From NCBI RefSeq assembly GCF_003989135.1, contig NZ_RYZZ01000007.1, forward strand, positions 356,367-420,366: 64,000 nt of DNA, read 5' to 3'. The DNA is from Peribacillus cavernae (lineage in GTDB: Bacteria; Bacillota; Bacilli; Bacillales; DSM-1321). How positions within the stretch are numbered: the stretch's first letter is position 1; every line of letters begins with the position of its first letter. Below are positions 36,329-45,869 of the stretch, in pieces. Made by a program: the position numbers and the translations under genes. The notes under the pieces were generated by a model. That model was given only the letters and a program-made list of their open reading frames with translations. It searched no databases and had not been told where the DNA came from.

Positions 36329-36361
36329 TAATTGAGAATATAGTATATGAATTCTCAATTA
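36329..36361 (+). promoter_or_regulatory. Leader hairpin in the ykuU 5'UTR
   Basis: TAATTGAGAAT (36329-36339) and ATTCTCAATTA (36351-36361) form a perfect 11-bp inverted repeat with an 11-base loop, 15 bases before GGAGGG. It is AT-rich, with no T-run, so it may be an operator or an RNA-stability element. Confidence 0.7.
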
Positions 36362-36387
36362 AATTATTTATTTGGAGGGATCACATC

Positions 36388-36930
36388 ATGCCAGAACGTA
36401 TGGTAGGGAAACAAGCACCTCGTTTTGAATTAGAGGCTGTAATGGCCAACAAAGAGTTTGGCAAAGTTAGCTTAGAAGAAAATATGAAAAACGATAAATG
36501 GACCGTATTATTCTTCTATCCAATGGATTTCACATTTGTATGTCCAACAGAAATTATTGCATTGAGCGACCGTTATGATGAATTTGAAGATCTTGATGCA
36601 GAAGTAATCGGTGTTTCAACCGATACTATTCATACACACTTAGCTTGGATCAACACGGACCGCAAGGATAATGGCCTTGGGGATCTTAAATATCCGCTAG
36701 CTGCAGATCACAACCACGCAATTTCCCGTGAATACGGCGTGTTAATTGAAGAAGAAGGCGTTGCGCTTCGCGGTTTATTCATCATCAGTCCAGAAGGTGA
36801 ATTACAATATTCTGTTGTTAACCATAACAACATCGGCCGTGATGTAGACGAAACTCTTCGCGTGCTTCAAGCTCTTCAAACTGGAGGACTTTGCCCTGCA
36901 AACTGGAGACCTGGACAAGCTACTCTTTAA
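36388..36930 (+). CDS. ykuU: 2-Cys peroxiredoxin YkuU (AhpC/TSA family)
   Basis: 180 residues. Peroxidatic Cys in DFTFVCPTEIIAL (about residue 52), resolving Cys in GGLCPANWRPG (about 170), and ALRGLFIISPEG and VVNHNNIGRDVDETLR in between. It reduces peroxides with electrons from thioredoxin. ATG follows GGAGGG. It has its own promoter and terminator and is followed by ykuV. Confidence 0.93.
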   Translation: MPERMVGKQAPRFELEAVMANKEFGKVSLEENMKNDKWTVLFFYPMDFTFVCPTEIIALSDRYDEFEDLDAEVIGVSTDTIHTHLAWINTDRKDNGLGDLKYPLAADHNHAISREYGVLIEEEGVALRGLFIISPEGELQYSVVNHNNIGRDVDETLRVLQALQTGGLCPANWRPGQATL

Positions 36931-36953
36931 TCTGCAGGTAAGATGAAGCGTAT

Positions 36954-36985
36954 AAAAGGCCTAACTCCGTGTTAGGCCTTTTTTA
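36954..36985 (+). terminator. Terminator after ykuU
   Basis: AAAAGGCCTAAC-TCCGT-GTTAGGCCTTTTTT: a 12-bp perfect stem and T-tract. Confidence 0.93.
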
Positions 36986-37042
36986 GCTAATAACTGATGG
37001 AAAATCTAAAAAACTCAGGGAAACACTTTGGAGGTGCCCGTT

Positions 37043-37498
37043 TTGAAATTACGTGAATTAATGCCGGAATTAACTGGTGCAACTGCTTGGCTAAACGGAG
37101 AAGTGACAAAAGACGAATTGGTCGGCGAAAAGCCTACGCTAATTCATTTCTGGTCCGTAAGCTGCCATTTATGTAAAGAAGCGATGCCACAAGTCAACGA
37201 GTTCAGGGATACTTACAAAGATAAATTGAACGTTGTTGCTGTTCATATGCCGCGTTCTGAAGACGATTTGAACCTGGATGATATCAAACAGGTTGCTGAA
37301 GAACATGGAATTTCTCAGCCGATTTTCGTCGACAGCGAGTTAAAGTTAAACGATGCATTCCAAAACCAATACGTACCAGCTTATTTTGTATTTGATAAAG
37401 AAGGAAAGCTTCGACATTCGCAAGCTGGCGGCAGTGGCATGAAAATGCTTGAAAAGCGGGTAAACCGCGTACTGGACGAAAATGAAAAAGCGGAATAA
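37043..37498 (+). CDS. ykuV: Thiol-disulfide oxidoreductase YkuV
   Basis: 151 residues starting MKLRELMPELTGATAWLNGE. Thioredoxin fold with active site CHLC in FWSVSCHLCKEAMPQVNEF and cis-Pro in YVPAYFVFDK; ends GGSGMKMLEKRVNRVL. This is near-identical in pattern to B. subtilis YkuV. TTG at 37043 is chosen because TTGGAGGTG lies 7-9 bases in front and would otherwise be inside the frame (TTG 37028). Probably supplies reducing power beside YkuU. Confidence 0.92.
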   Translation: MKLRELMPELTGATAWLNGEVTKDELVGEKPTLIHFWSVSCHLCKEAMPQVNEFRDTYKDKLNVVAVHMPRSEDDLNLDDIKQVAEEHGISQPIFVDSELKLNDAFQNQYVPAYFVFDKEGKLRHSQAGGSGMKMLEKRVNRVLDENEKAE

Positions 37499-37501
37499 TT
37501 T

Positions 37502-37535
37502 AAGGAGCTGATGAATTTTTCATCAGCTCCTTTTT
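37502..37535 (+). terminator. Terminator after ykuV
   Basis: AGGAGCTGATGAA and TTCATCAGCTCCT with a 3-base loop followed by TTTT. Confidence 0.92.
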
Positions 37536-37631
37536 CGTAAGTCTTTAAAGTAATGAATAACACTGAAAGTGGAGTCAGTTTATGATAAAATATGAACATA
37601 TTTTAAGTAGACGCATTTTGGGGGAATCATA

Positions 37632-38291
37632 GTGAAAAAAGAATTTGCCGTTATTGGATTGGGCCGTTTCGGAGGGAGCATTTGCAGGACCCTTGCTGAA
37701 GAGGGAATGGAAGTTCTGGCAATCGATATGGATGAAGACAGGGTAAATGAATTTGCCATGATTGCCTCACATGCAGTAGTGGGCGATACGACGGATGAGA
37801 CCGTTCTAAGAAGTCTTGGAATCCGCAATTTTGATCACGTCATTGTCGCAATTGGTGAGAATATTCAAGCAAGCATCTTAACCACACTCATGTTGAAGGA
37901 ATTAGGTGTTGATAATATTACTGTGAAAGCGCAAAATGATTATCACGAAAAAGTGCTTCGAAAAATCGGTGCTGATCATGTCGTCCACCCTGAGCGGGAT
38001 ATGGGGCGGCGTATTGCCCATAATATCGTCTCCAATAATGTCCTGGATTATCTAGAGCTTTCAGATGAGCATTCGATTGTGGAAATTGTCGCAAGCGATA
38101 AAATGGATGGGCGCTCCATCATCGACATGGATGTGCGTGCCCGTTATGGCATTAACATTGTCGCAATCAAAAGCGGAAATGAAATCATCGTATCCCCGCA
38201 GGCCAATGACTTAATCAAAAAAGGCGACATCTTAATCGTGATCGGGGCAGATACTGATATTAACCGCTTTGAGAAAAAAGTTCTGCAATAA
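37632..38291 (+). CDS. ktrC: Potassium uptake regulatory subunit KtrC
   Basis: 219 residues. RCK_N Rossmann domain with GLGRFGGSICRTL and acidic D-M-D after strand 2, ILTTLMLKELGV, then a C-terminal RCK_C/TrkA-C domain ending in LIKKGDILIVIGAD. KtrA/KtrC form octameric rings that gate the KtrB/KtrD channel in response to ATP/ADP and are inhibited by c-di-AMP. Location next to rnjA on the opposite strand matches B. subtilis ktrC (ykqB). No channel subunit gene is adjacent. GTG start after GGGGGAATC is at 37632. Confidence 0.9.
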   Translation: MKKEFAVIGLGRFGGSICRTLAEEGMEVLAIDMDEDRVNEFAMIASHAVVGDTTDETVLRSLGIRNFDHVIVAIGENIQASILTTLMLKELGVDNITVKAQNDYHEKVLRKIGADHVVHPERDMGRRIAHNIVSNNVLDYLELSDEHSIVEIVASDKMDGRSIIDMDVRARYGINIVAIKSGNEIIVSPQANDLIKKGDILIVIGADTDINRFEKKVLQ

Positions 38292-38418
38292 AGAAAAGCG
38301 GAAGCGCCTTGGAAAAAGGAACGTCGACTATTGGCTTTAAATATAAAAAAGCTAGGATTAATATAAAATATTAATCCTAGCTTTTTTGATGTTGTGTATT
38401 GGTGTTTCCGCTTTTCTA
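38292..38418. repeat. Interspersed repeat with terminator as its core
   Basis: Left end AAGAAAAGCGGAAGCGCC starts just after the ktrC stop (38289-38291), followed by AAAGGAACGTCGAC. Right end GTTTCCGCTTTTCTA abuts the rnjA stop (38416-38418), which is shared with it. Between is a terminator rather than the usual interior. Thus the two ends are present as inverted terminal repeats around convergent genes. Confidence 0.8.
38345..38387. terminator. Bidirectional terminator between ktrC and rnjA
   Basis: Perfect 20-bp arms, AAAAAAGCTAGGATTAATAT and its complement, separated by AAA. Confidence 0.94.
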
Positions 38419-40083
38419 TACTTCCATGATAATGGGAAGGATCATCGGACGGCGTTTTGTTTTTTCGTAAAGGAAAGGTGCCAGTGTATCTGTAATTTCG
38501 TTTTTGATTTCGGACCACTGTGTAGTTTTTCTTTCCATCACTTTATTCAAGTGTTTTGTAATCAATCCTTGAGCATCATTGATAAGGTCTCCAGACTCTC
38601 TCATATACACAAAACCGCGCGAGATTAGATCAGGACCTGCAGAAATCTTGAATTCCTTCATATTGATGCTGACAACGACAACAACAAGTCCTTCTTCGGA
38701 AAGAATCCGGCGGTCGCGCAAAACGATATTCCCGATATCGCCAATCCCGCTGCCGTCAATATAAACGGAGCCTGAAGGGATTTTTCCGGCTACCTGGGCA
38801 GAGTCTTCGCTGAGGGCAAGAACCTCTCCATTATCCATGATGAAGCAGTTTTCTTCTGGGACTCCGGTAGCGATGGCATGCTTTGTATGTGTTTTCTGCA
38901 TCCGGTATTCACCGTGGATCGGCATGAAGAATTTTGGCTTGATCAAGCGAAGCATCAGCTTTTGCTCTTCCTGTCCGCCATGTCCGGAAGTATGGATGTT
39001 GCTTAATGGACCAGAGATGACTTCTGCACCGGCACGGTACAGCATATTTATCGATCTGGATACGCTGATCGTATTCCCCGGAATTGGCGATGATGAGAAG
39101 ACAACCGTGTCTCCAGGAATGATCTGGATTTGTCTGTGTGTGCCATTAGCAATCCTAGAGAGAGCTGCCATTGGTTCACCTTGGCTGCCTGTGCATAGAA
39201 TCGTGACCCTACCCGCAGGCAGGCGGTTGATTTGCTGTGCATCGATGAAAGTGTCCTTTGGGGCACTGATGTATCCTAAATCGATACCAATATTGATTGC
39301 AGCTTCCATGCTTCGGCCAAAAACAGCTACTTTGCGCCCGTTCAGGACCGCTGCTTCGACGACCTGCTGAAGCCTATGGATGTTTGATGCAAAAGTCGCA
39401 AAGATGATTCTTCCATCAACCTTGCCAAAAATGTCATCAATGGTTTCACCTACACGCCTTTCTGACATTGTAAAATGCGGGACTTCACTGTTTGTGCTAT
39501 CGGACAGAAGACAAAGCACACCTTCTTTGCCGATTTCCGCCATTTTCGTTAGGTTAGCCGGTTCACCGACAGGAGTGAAGTCGAATTTGAAATCCCCCGT
39601 ATGGACAATTTGGCCAGGAGGTGTTTTTACAACAATTCCATATGAATCCGGAATACTATGGGTTGTCCTGAAAAAGGAAACCGAAGTTTTTCGGAATTTG
39701 ATCACATCATCTTCCTGAATTTCGATCATTTTCGTTTGGCGAAGAAGGCCATGCTCTTCCAGTTTGTTTCTTAATAGACCCAAAGCAAGTTTCCCGCCGT
39801 AAACAGGGATGTTCACTTCTCTCAAAAGGTAGGGAATTCCGCCGATATGGTCTTCATGGCCGTGGGTAATGAACAAGCCTTTGATTTTTTCGACATTTTT
39901 TGCTAAATAACTGTAATCCGGGATGACATAATCGATGCCGAGAAGCTCGTCCTCAGGAAATTTAATGCCCGCATCGATGACAATGATTTCATCCTGGAAT
40001 TGTACAGCGTAGGTATTTTTTCCGATTTCGCCTAGACCGCCCAAAGCGAAAACGGCTGTTTGATCGTTTTTGACAAATTTCAT
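38416..40083 (-). CDS. rnjA: Ribonuclease J1
   Basis: 555 residues. Metallo-beta-lactamase/beta-CASP fold: [14 protein letters not shown] zinc motif, [14 protein letters not shown], beta-CASP motifs [14 protein letters not shown] and [16 protein letters not shown], and [11 protein letters not shown], then C-terminal dimerisation part ending ILPIIMEV. RNase J1 has 5'-exonuclease and endonuclease activity and drives mRNA decay. It is 3 bp after rpoY, the same arrangement as in B. subtilis. Its stop codon overlaps the interspersed repeat end. Confidence 0.97.
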   Translation of the reverse strand: MKFVKNDQTAVFALGGLGEIGKNTYAVQFQDEIIVIDAGIKFPEDELLGIDYVIPDYSYLAKNVEKIKGLFITHGHEDHIGGIPYLLREVNIPVYGGKLALGLLRNKLEEHGLLRQTKMIEIQEDDVIKFRKTSVSFFRTTHSIPDSYGIVVKTPPGQIVHTGDFKFDFTPVGEPANLTKMAEIGKEGVLCLLSDSTNSEVPHFTMSERRVGETIDDIFGKVDGRIIFATFASNIHRLQQVVEAAVLNGRKVAVFGRSMEAAINIGIDLGYISAPKDTFIDAQQINRLPAGRVTILCTGSQGEPMAALSRIANGTHRQIQIIPGDTVVFSSSPIPGNTISVSRSINMLYRAGAEVISGPLSNIHTSGHGGQEEQKLMLRLIKPKFFMPIHGEYRMQKTHTKHAIATGVPEENCFIMDNGEVLALSEDSAQVAGKIPSGSVYIDGSGIGDIGNIVLRDRRILSEEGLVVVVVSINMKEFKISAGPDLISRGFVYMRESGDLINDAQGLITKHLNKVMERKTTQWSEIKNEITDTLAPFLYEKTKRRPMILPIIMEV

Positions 40084-40086
40084 ATA

Positions 40087-40299
40087 TTATAGCTCCAATA
40101 CTTTATAGTCTTCATTTTGTTTTTTTTCATATTCTAAAAAAGCCCCTTTTACCGGTTGGATATATTCAATGTTAAAAGGCTCGTGTTTAATTTTCAAACG
40201 GACATCCCGCTCGGTTTCCCCCTCTATATACATGGTTTTAGTATGTTCACGAACAGGCACTTCTGATGCATCGCCCTGGTAGTAAACTTTGAAAATCAT
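40087..40299 (-). CDS. rpoY: RNA polymerase epsilon subunit (RpoY)
   Basis: 70 residues, MIFKVYYQGDASEVPVREHT start and DYKVLEL end, characteristic of RpoY/YkzG (DUF1447), a small phage-Gp2-like protein that binds core RNA polymerase. ATG at 40299 follows GGAGAGATTAG; the longer open frame (to 40356) adds non-conserved residues. Linked to rnjA with a 3-base gap. Confidence 0.93.
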   Translation of the reverse strand: MIFKVYYQGDASEVPVREHTKTMYIEGETERDVRLKIKHEPFNIEYIQPVKGAFLEYEKKQNEDYKVLEL

Positions 40300-40449
40300 T
40301 CTAATCTCTCCTATCGTCTCTTTAATCGCTTTTTTCATTATATATAAAAACAACAATTATTTCATGTTTTACAACAACATTCTAAATGAAGTATGTATTT
40401 ATCATCAACGGAAAAAGATGGACACTAAAGACTTTACAACAAGGAAGAA

Positions 40450-40472
40450 GCCCTTCGCAAGTTTTGAAGGGC
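40450..40472. terminator. Hairpin downstream of the small basic peptide
   Basis: On the minus strand, GCCCTTC and GAAGGGC enclose a 9-base loop and are followed by TTCTTCCTT, a poor T-tract. It could act as a leaky terminator between the peptide frame and rpoY. Confidence 0.5.
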
Positions 40473-40486
40473 CGTATTATCAAAAT

Positions 40487-40558
40487 TCATGCGATTGTTT
40501 TCTTTCTTAATAGTCCATTCCACTGTTTTTGCAGCTTTCTACGCAGCTTTTTTAACAT
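40487..40558 (-). CDS. Putative 23-residue cationic peptide
   Basis: MLKKLRRKLQKQWNGLLRKK then TIA. Ten Lys/Arg in 23 residues with an amphipathic spacing of Leu, and AAGGGGAG on the minus strand about 12 bases before the ATG. It lies upstream of rpoY-rnjA in the same direction and ends before a hairpin. No family is recognised. It is short enough to arise by chance; the strong Shine-Dalgarno, codon use and hairpin make it plausible. Confidence 0.45.
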   Translation of the reverse strand: MLKKLRRKLQKQWNGLLRKKTIA

Positions 40559-40920
40559 GGTGGATCACGCTCCCCTTATCTTTATTTTAAAGGAATATTA
40601 AATAAAGTAAATACGTCTTTCTGGACATAAGCCCATTTTTCAATAAAAATTTCACTTTTTTACAAAAATGACTTTTCAATATGGTTAAAAAACCTAATGC
40701 GGCGGCCGGTTTCCTCTTTTCGGTTAATTGTATTACAAGTATATGTAATTTTCAGGCATTCCTTTCGTTACTAATAATGGAAATTAGTTTCGAATCTATC
40801 ATCGTCCGACAGAGGTATTATCTTGACAGAAACCAGGGCGAGGGGTTAAATGGGTACATATTTTGTATGCTTTTGGCAAACAAAATAATAACAGTATTGT
40901 AAAGTGAGGATGTGGAATGA
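40559..40920. other. Gene-free interval of 362 bp
   Basis: AT-rich interval between divergent units (peptide/rpoY/rnjA to the left, ykrA to the right). It should contain both promoters. Frames running through it lack ribosome binding sites. No riboswitch or repeat element recognised. Confidence 0.5.
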
Positions 40921-41691
40921 TTGAAGATTGTTTTTTTTGATATAGATGGAACATTGCTCGATGATGAAAAAAAGCTTCCTGCATCAACAAAAGCGGCAAT
41001 AAAAGAATTGCAGGAAAATGGAACCTTCGTTGCGATTGCGACCGGAAGAGCCCCATTTATGTTTGATTATATCCGGGAAGAATTAGATATTGATACATTC
41101 GTCAGCTATAATGGACAATATGTTGTTTTTGAGAATCAAGTCATTTATAGAAACCCGCTTTCCGAAAGCCAACTCGGACAATTGCATAAAGAAGCAGCAA
41201 ACCATAATAACACACCGATGGTATTTATGACCGAAAAGACGATGAAGGCCAGTGTACAGCATCATGAGAGAATAGAGACAGCAATGGGAAGCCTTCATTT
41301 TCCCCATCCAGAAAAAGATGAGACGTTTTATCTTGGCAGGGAGATCTATCAGTCATTGTTATTTTGCAAGGAAGAGGAGCAAAAACTGTATGATGGGCAA
41401 TACGATAAGTTTCGCTTTATCCGCTGGCATGATGATTGTATTGATGTTTTGCCTAAAGGAGGATCAAAGGCGGAGGGAATTAGAGTGTTAATGGATAAGG
41501 CAGGTTTTAAACTGGAAGATGTTTACGCATTTGGTGACGGACTGAATGATGTGGAAATGCTTGAAACGGCCGGACATGGCATTGCGATGGGAAACGCCGT
41601 GGACGAAGTGAAGAAGTATGCTGATTATGTAACCGACCATGTTGCCGCGGACGGAATCTATAACGGATTAAAGTATTTTGAATTAATATAA
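40921..41691 (+). CDS. ykrA: Cof-type HAD phosphatase YkrA
   Basis: 256 residues. HAD motif I FFDIDGTLLDD at the extreme N-terminus, motif II around FVAIATGR, Lys in LPKGGSKAEGI, and motif IV FGDGLNDVEMLETAGHGIAMGNA. Cof-like phosphatases act on small sugar phosphates or cofactors. TTG start at 40921, with AGGA further upstream. In B. subtilis ykrA is also next to rpoY/rnjA and def. Confidence 0.88.
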   Translation: MKIVFFDIDGTLLDDEKKLPASTKAAIKELQENGTFVAIATGRAPFMFDYIREELDIDTFVSYNGQYVVFENQVIYRNPLSESQLGQLHKEAANHNNTPMVFMTEKTMKASVQHHERIETAMGSLHFPHPEKDETFYLGREIYQSLLFCKEEEQKLYDGQYDKFRFIRWHDDCIDVLPKGGSKAEGIRVLMDKAGFKLEDVYAFGDGLNDVEMLETAGHGIAMGNAVDEVKKYADYVTDHVAADGIYNGLKYFELI

Positions 41692-41727
41692 AAACAGGAG
41701 CCTGGTGTTAACACCAGGCTCCTGTTT
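41692..41727. terminator. Bidirectional terminator between ykrA and def
   Basis: A perfect 36-bp palindrome AAACAGGAGCCTGGTGTT/AACACCAGGCTCCTGTTT followed by GTTTTTTT. Confidence 0.94.
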
Positions 41728-41733
41728 GTTTTT

Positions 41734-42288
41734 TTACCGTTCAACCGCAATAGCGTCCTCGGAAATTTCGAATGGACTATCTTCACGAATATGGTCATAA
41801 AACATGACACCATTTAAATGATCGATTTCATGCTGAAACACGATTGCGAGAAGGCCTCTAAGCCGTATTGTGATTTTTTCTCCTTCCAATGTCGTTCCGG
41901 TTACTGTAACTCTTGCATGGCGCGGGACATAACCGGGGACAGGACGATCGACGGAAAGGCAACCTTCACCGGCAGTCAAATACGATTTTTGGACGGAGTG
42001 GCTGGTTATTTTAGGGTTGAACAATGCGTAGCTGACCAGGTTTCCGTCTCCTTCTTTTAGGTGGACAGCGAGCATCCGTTTCGAAACATCGATTTGCGGG
42101 GCTGCGAGGCCAATCCCTGGTCTCAATCCATATTGTTCGACCATTTCCGGTTCCTGACTGTTTTTGACGTATTCAAGCAAGCTTGAAAGGATTTCTTTAT
42201 CTTCCTCTGAGGCAGGAAGCGGAACTTCTTTTGCTGTCTGGCGGAGCGCAGGGTGCCCCTCTTTAATGATATCTTTCATTGTGATCAT
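41734..42288 (-). CDS. def: Peptide deformylase (YkrB/DefB type)
   Basis: 184 residues, starting MITMKDIIKEGHPALRQTAK. Three deformylase motifs: GIGLAAPQ, EGCLSV (metal Cys) and QHEIDH (two metal His plus catalytic Glu). Removes the formyl group from nascent proteins. The sequence matches B. subtilis YkrB closely along its length, including the end (AIAVER). ATG at 42288 with AGAGGTG upstream; the longer frame to 42312 is not conserved. Confidence 0.95.
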   Translation of the reverse strand: MITMKDIIKEGHPALRQTAKEVPLPASEEDKEILSSLLEYVKNSQEPEMVEQYGLRPGIGLAAPQIDVSKRMLAVHLKEGDGNLVSYALFNPKITSHSVQKSYLTAGEGCLSVDRPVPGYVPRHARVTVTGTTLEGEKITIRLRGLLAIVFQHEIDHLNGVMFYDHIREDSPFEISEDAIAVER

Positions 42289-42450
42289 GACTGCACCTCT
42301 ATTTACTTTCAAGGATCTTTATATAATATGTAGTTTACCAAAACATGCAGTAAAAGTTAATCTTTGTGATTAGACAAGATGTCACCTATTGTCAAAAGCT
42401 TCAACTATCCTTTATAGTAGAGAAGGTGATCAATTGGGGGGGAGAAATCA

Positions 42451-43119
42451 GTGGGAAAGCAGATACGTTTAATTGCCGTCATTTTACTATCAGCAGTTTT
42501 GGTTTCCGGGTGTAATGGTTCGCCAGAAGAACAAATCCATTCCATCCTTGAAGAAACCGTTCAACAAGAAAAGGGATTTGAGGATCAACAAACTCCCATA
42601 GCAAAATCAGAGACTAAGGAAAAGCAATTATATGATCAAATTATCAAACTGGGGATGAAGGAATTCGACCAGATTGTCAAACTATCTGATGATGCGTTGA
42701 AAAACATTCAAAATCGTGAAAAGCTAATCGAAAAGGAACACAAAAGCATACAGAAATCAGAGGAAGAATTCAATAAAATCGATACTGAAATGAAAGACAT
42801 TGATGATAAAAAGGTTCAGCAGCAGGCAGAGGATCTTAAGAAAACAATGGAAAGCCGTTATGCAGCCCATGATAGGTTGTACAAGTCCTACAAAGAGAGC
42901 CTATCCCTGGATAAGCAGCTGTATGAGCTCTTTAAAAATGAAGATTTAAAGATGGAAGAACTTCAGGCGCAGATTGATAAAATCAACACATCCTACCAAA
43001 AGGTGTTACTCGCTAACGAACAATTCAATAAAGAAACAGAACTGTACAATCAGGAAAAAAAGGCATTTTATAAAAGTGCAGATATTAAAATTGCGAATAA
43101 CGAAACGGATAATAAGTAA
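42451..43119 (+). CDS. ykyA: YkyA family lipoprotein
   Basis: 222 residues. Signal peptide with lipobox LVSGC (Cys21), then an almost entirely helical, charged protein (EKEHKSIQKSEEEFNKIDTE) predicted to form coiled coils. This matches YkyA, a putative cell-wall-binding lipoprotein of B. subtilis located between def and pdhA. Role unknown. GTG start after GGGGGGAG. Confidence 0.87.
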   Translation: MGKQIRLIAVILLSAVLVSGCNGSPEEQIHSILEETVQQEKGFEDQQTPIAKSETKEKQLYDQIIKLGMKEFDQIVKLSDDALKNIQNREKLIEKEHKSIQKSEEEFNKIDTEMKDIDDKKVQQQAEDLKKTMESRYAAHDRLYKSYKESLSLDKQLYELFKNEDLKMEELQAQIDKINTSYQKVLLANEQFNKETELYNQEKKAFYKSADIKIANNETDNK

Positions 43120-43125
43120 AGAAGC

Positions 43126-43155
43126 AAGCAGGCTCAATAGAGCTTGTTTTTTTTG
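43126..43155 (+). terminator. Terminator after ykyA
   Basis: AAGCAGGCTC pairs with GAGCTTGTTT (two G-T pairs) across AATA, continuing into a T-run. Confidence 0.7.
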
Positions 43156-43432
43156 AGAGCCTGAAAAAAGTAAAAGTCTGGGAACGATTTCTTGTCTTCG
43201 AAAATATTAAATCCCGTTAAAGATAATGACTAAAGGAAATTCTGGTTGGATACCCTTTGTCACAAGAGGTAAAAAAGATCTAAATTTCATTCATTGGATT
43301 CTCTGATAGAAGAAAAACCAGATTTTATGTGATACAGAGAAGAGTATTATTGTATAACAGTTTTCAAAATAGTGAATGTGTAATATGTCATATGAAGCGC
43401 TGTCAATATTGTTGAATGATTGTTCTAACTAA

Positions 43433-43461
43433 TTGACGAATGATCATTAATTAGGTAAACT
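43433..43461 (+). promoter_or_regulatory. Candidate sigma-A promoter of pdhABCD
   Basis: TTGACG (43433-43438), 17-base spacer containing the palindrome AATGATCATT, and TAAACT (43456-43461). Confidence 0.6.
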
Positions 43462-43666
43462 AAGAGACGGAATAAAGCATTGTACCATTTTGTTTGTGAA
43501 CTTCATTGATACAGGATATCGTTGAAATTAGAAAATAAACATGTATGTTTCACTAAAGATTATTGTGGAAAATAAACACTGATATGGACACTGGCGCGAG
43601 ACGCATTGGAAAAAATGCTTTATCGAAAATATAAAACCTTTTACATGGAAGGATGAGGTGGCTTAA

Positions 43667-44782
<1,116 letters not shown>

Positions 44783-44785
44783 GCC

Positions 44786-45763
44786 ATGGCTCAAATGACA
44801 ATGATACAAGCAATCACCGATGCATTGCGTACAGAACTCCGCAATGATGAACAAATGCTGTTGTTCGGTGAAGACATTGGTGCGAACGGCGGTGTTTTCC
44901 GCGCTACAGAAGGATTGCAGAAAGAATTCGGCGAAGATCGCGTATTCGATACACCGCTTGCTGAATCAGGCATTGGCGGATTATCTATTGGCCTTGCACT
45001 TCAAGGCTTCCGGCCGGTACCGGAAATCCAATTCTTTGGTTTTGTTTTTGAAGTAATGGATTCCATCGTCGGCCAAATGGCACGTTTGCGCTATCGTTCA
45101 GGCGGACGTTACAATGCTCCAATTACCGTACGTTCTCCATTCGGAGGAGGAGTACATACACCGGAACTTCACTCAGACAGTTTGGAAGGCCTTATGGCTC
45201 AATCACCTGGTCTTAAAGTTGTCGTTCCGTCAACTCCTTATGATGCAAAAGGATTGCTGATTTCTGCCATTCGCGATAACGATCCGGTCATTTTCCTTGA
45301 GCACTTGAAACTGTATCGTGCCTTCCGTGAAGAAGTTCCTGAAGAAGAATACACGATTGAAATCGGTAAGGCTGATGTGAAGCGGGAAGGAACAAATTTA
45401 TCGATCATTACTTACGGAGCAATGGTACATGAATCTTTAAAAGCTGCTGAAGAACTTGAAAAAGAAGGACATTCAGTCGAAGTGGTAGATCTTCGGACAA
45501 TCCAGCCGCTGGACATTGATACAATTATTGCATCTGTTGAAAAGACCGGCCGTGCAATTGTTGTACAAGAAGCTCAAAAGCAGGCAGGAGTAGCCGCACA
45601 AGTGGTGGCTGAAATCAATGAACGTGCAATTTTAAGTCTGGAAGCTCCTGTATTGCGTGTTACTGCCGCCGATACGATTTATCCATTCTCACAAGCAGAA
45701 GGAATTTGGCTGCCAAATTTTAAGGATATAATCGAAACGGCGAAAAAAGTATTGAACTTCTAA
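44786..45763 (+). CDS. pdhB: Pyruvate dehydrogenase E1 beta
   Basis: 325 residues. Transketolase-like pyrimidine-binding domain with [44 protein letters not shown], then a C-terminal transketolase domain with [18 protein letters not shown]. Starts 3 bases after the pdhA stop, with AAAGGAG inside the pdhA end. Binds PdhA to form the E1 tetramer. Confidence 0.96.
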   Translation: MAQMTMIQAITDALRTELRNDEQMLLFGEDIGANGGVFRATEGLQKEFGEDRVFDTPLAESGIGGLSIGLALQGFRPVPEIQFFGFVFEVMDSIVGQMARLRYRSGGRYNAPITVRSPFGGGVHTPELHSDSLEGLMAQSPGLKVVVPSTPYDAKGLLISAIRDNDPVIFLEHLKLYRAFREEVPEEEYTIEIGKADVKREGTNLSIITYGAMVHESLKAAEELEKEGHSVEVVDLRTIQPLDIDTIIASVEKTGRAIVVQEAQKQAGVAAQVVAEINERAILSLEAPVLRVTAADTIYPFSQAEGIWLPNFKDIIETAKKVLNF

Positions 45764-45776
45764 TCTTGTATAAACT

Positions 45777-45813
45777 ATCTGCTTGAAGGTCGCTAATGTT
45801 CCTTTAAGCAGAT
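45777..45813 (+). promoter_or_regulatory. Hairpin in the pdhB-pdhC gap
   Basis: ATCTGCTTGAAGG and CCTTTAAGCAGAT (one G-T pair) form a 13-bp stem with an 11-base loop. No T-run follows, so it is not a strong terminator; it may mark a processing site or stabilise pdhAB RNA. Confidence 0.65.
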
Positions 45814-45869
45814 CGCTTGTATGGATATAGAAACTCATGACATGATTGAATAATAGGAGGTTGAATCCA

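Larger units (their letters stand above)
43120..43666. other. Gene-free interval upstream of pdhA (547 bp)
   Basis: Contains the ykyA terminator, a promoter at 43433-43461 and a long untranslated pdhA leader of about 200 bases. No gene in it has a ribosome binding site. Confidence 0.6.

Noticed and set aside
38579-39718. Plus-strand frames of up to 177 codons inside rnjA
   Set aside because: They are the complement of a highly conserved gene and show no start site or recognisable domain.
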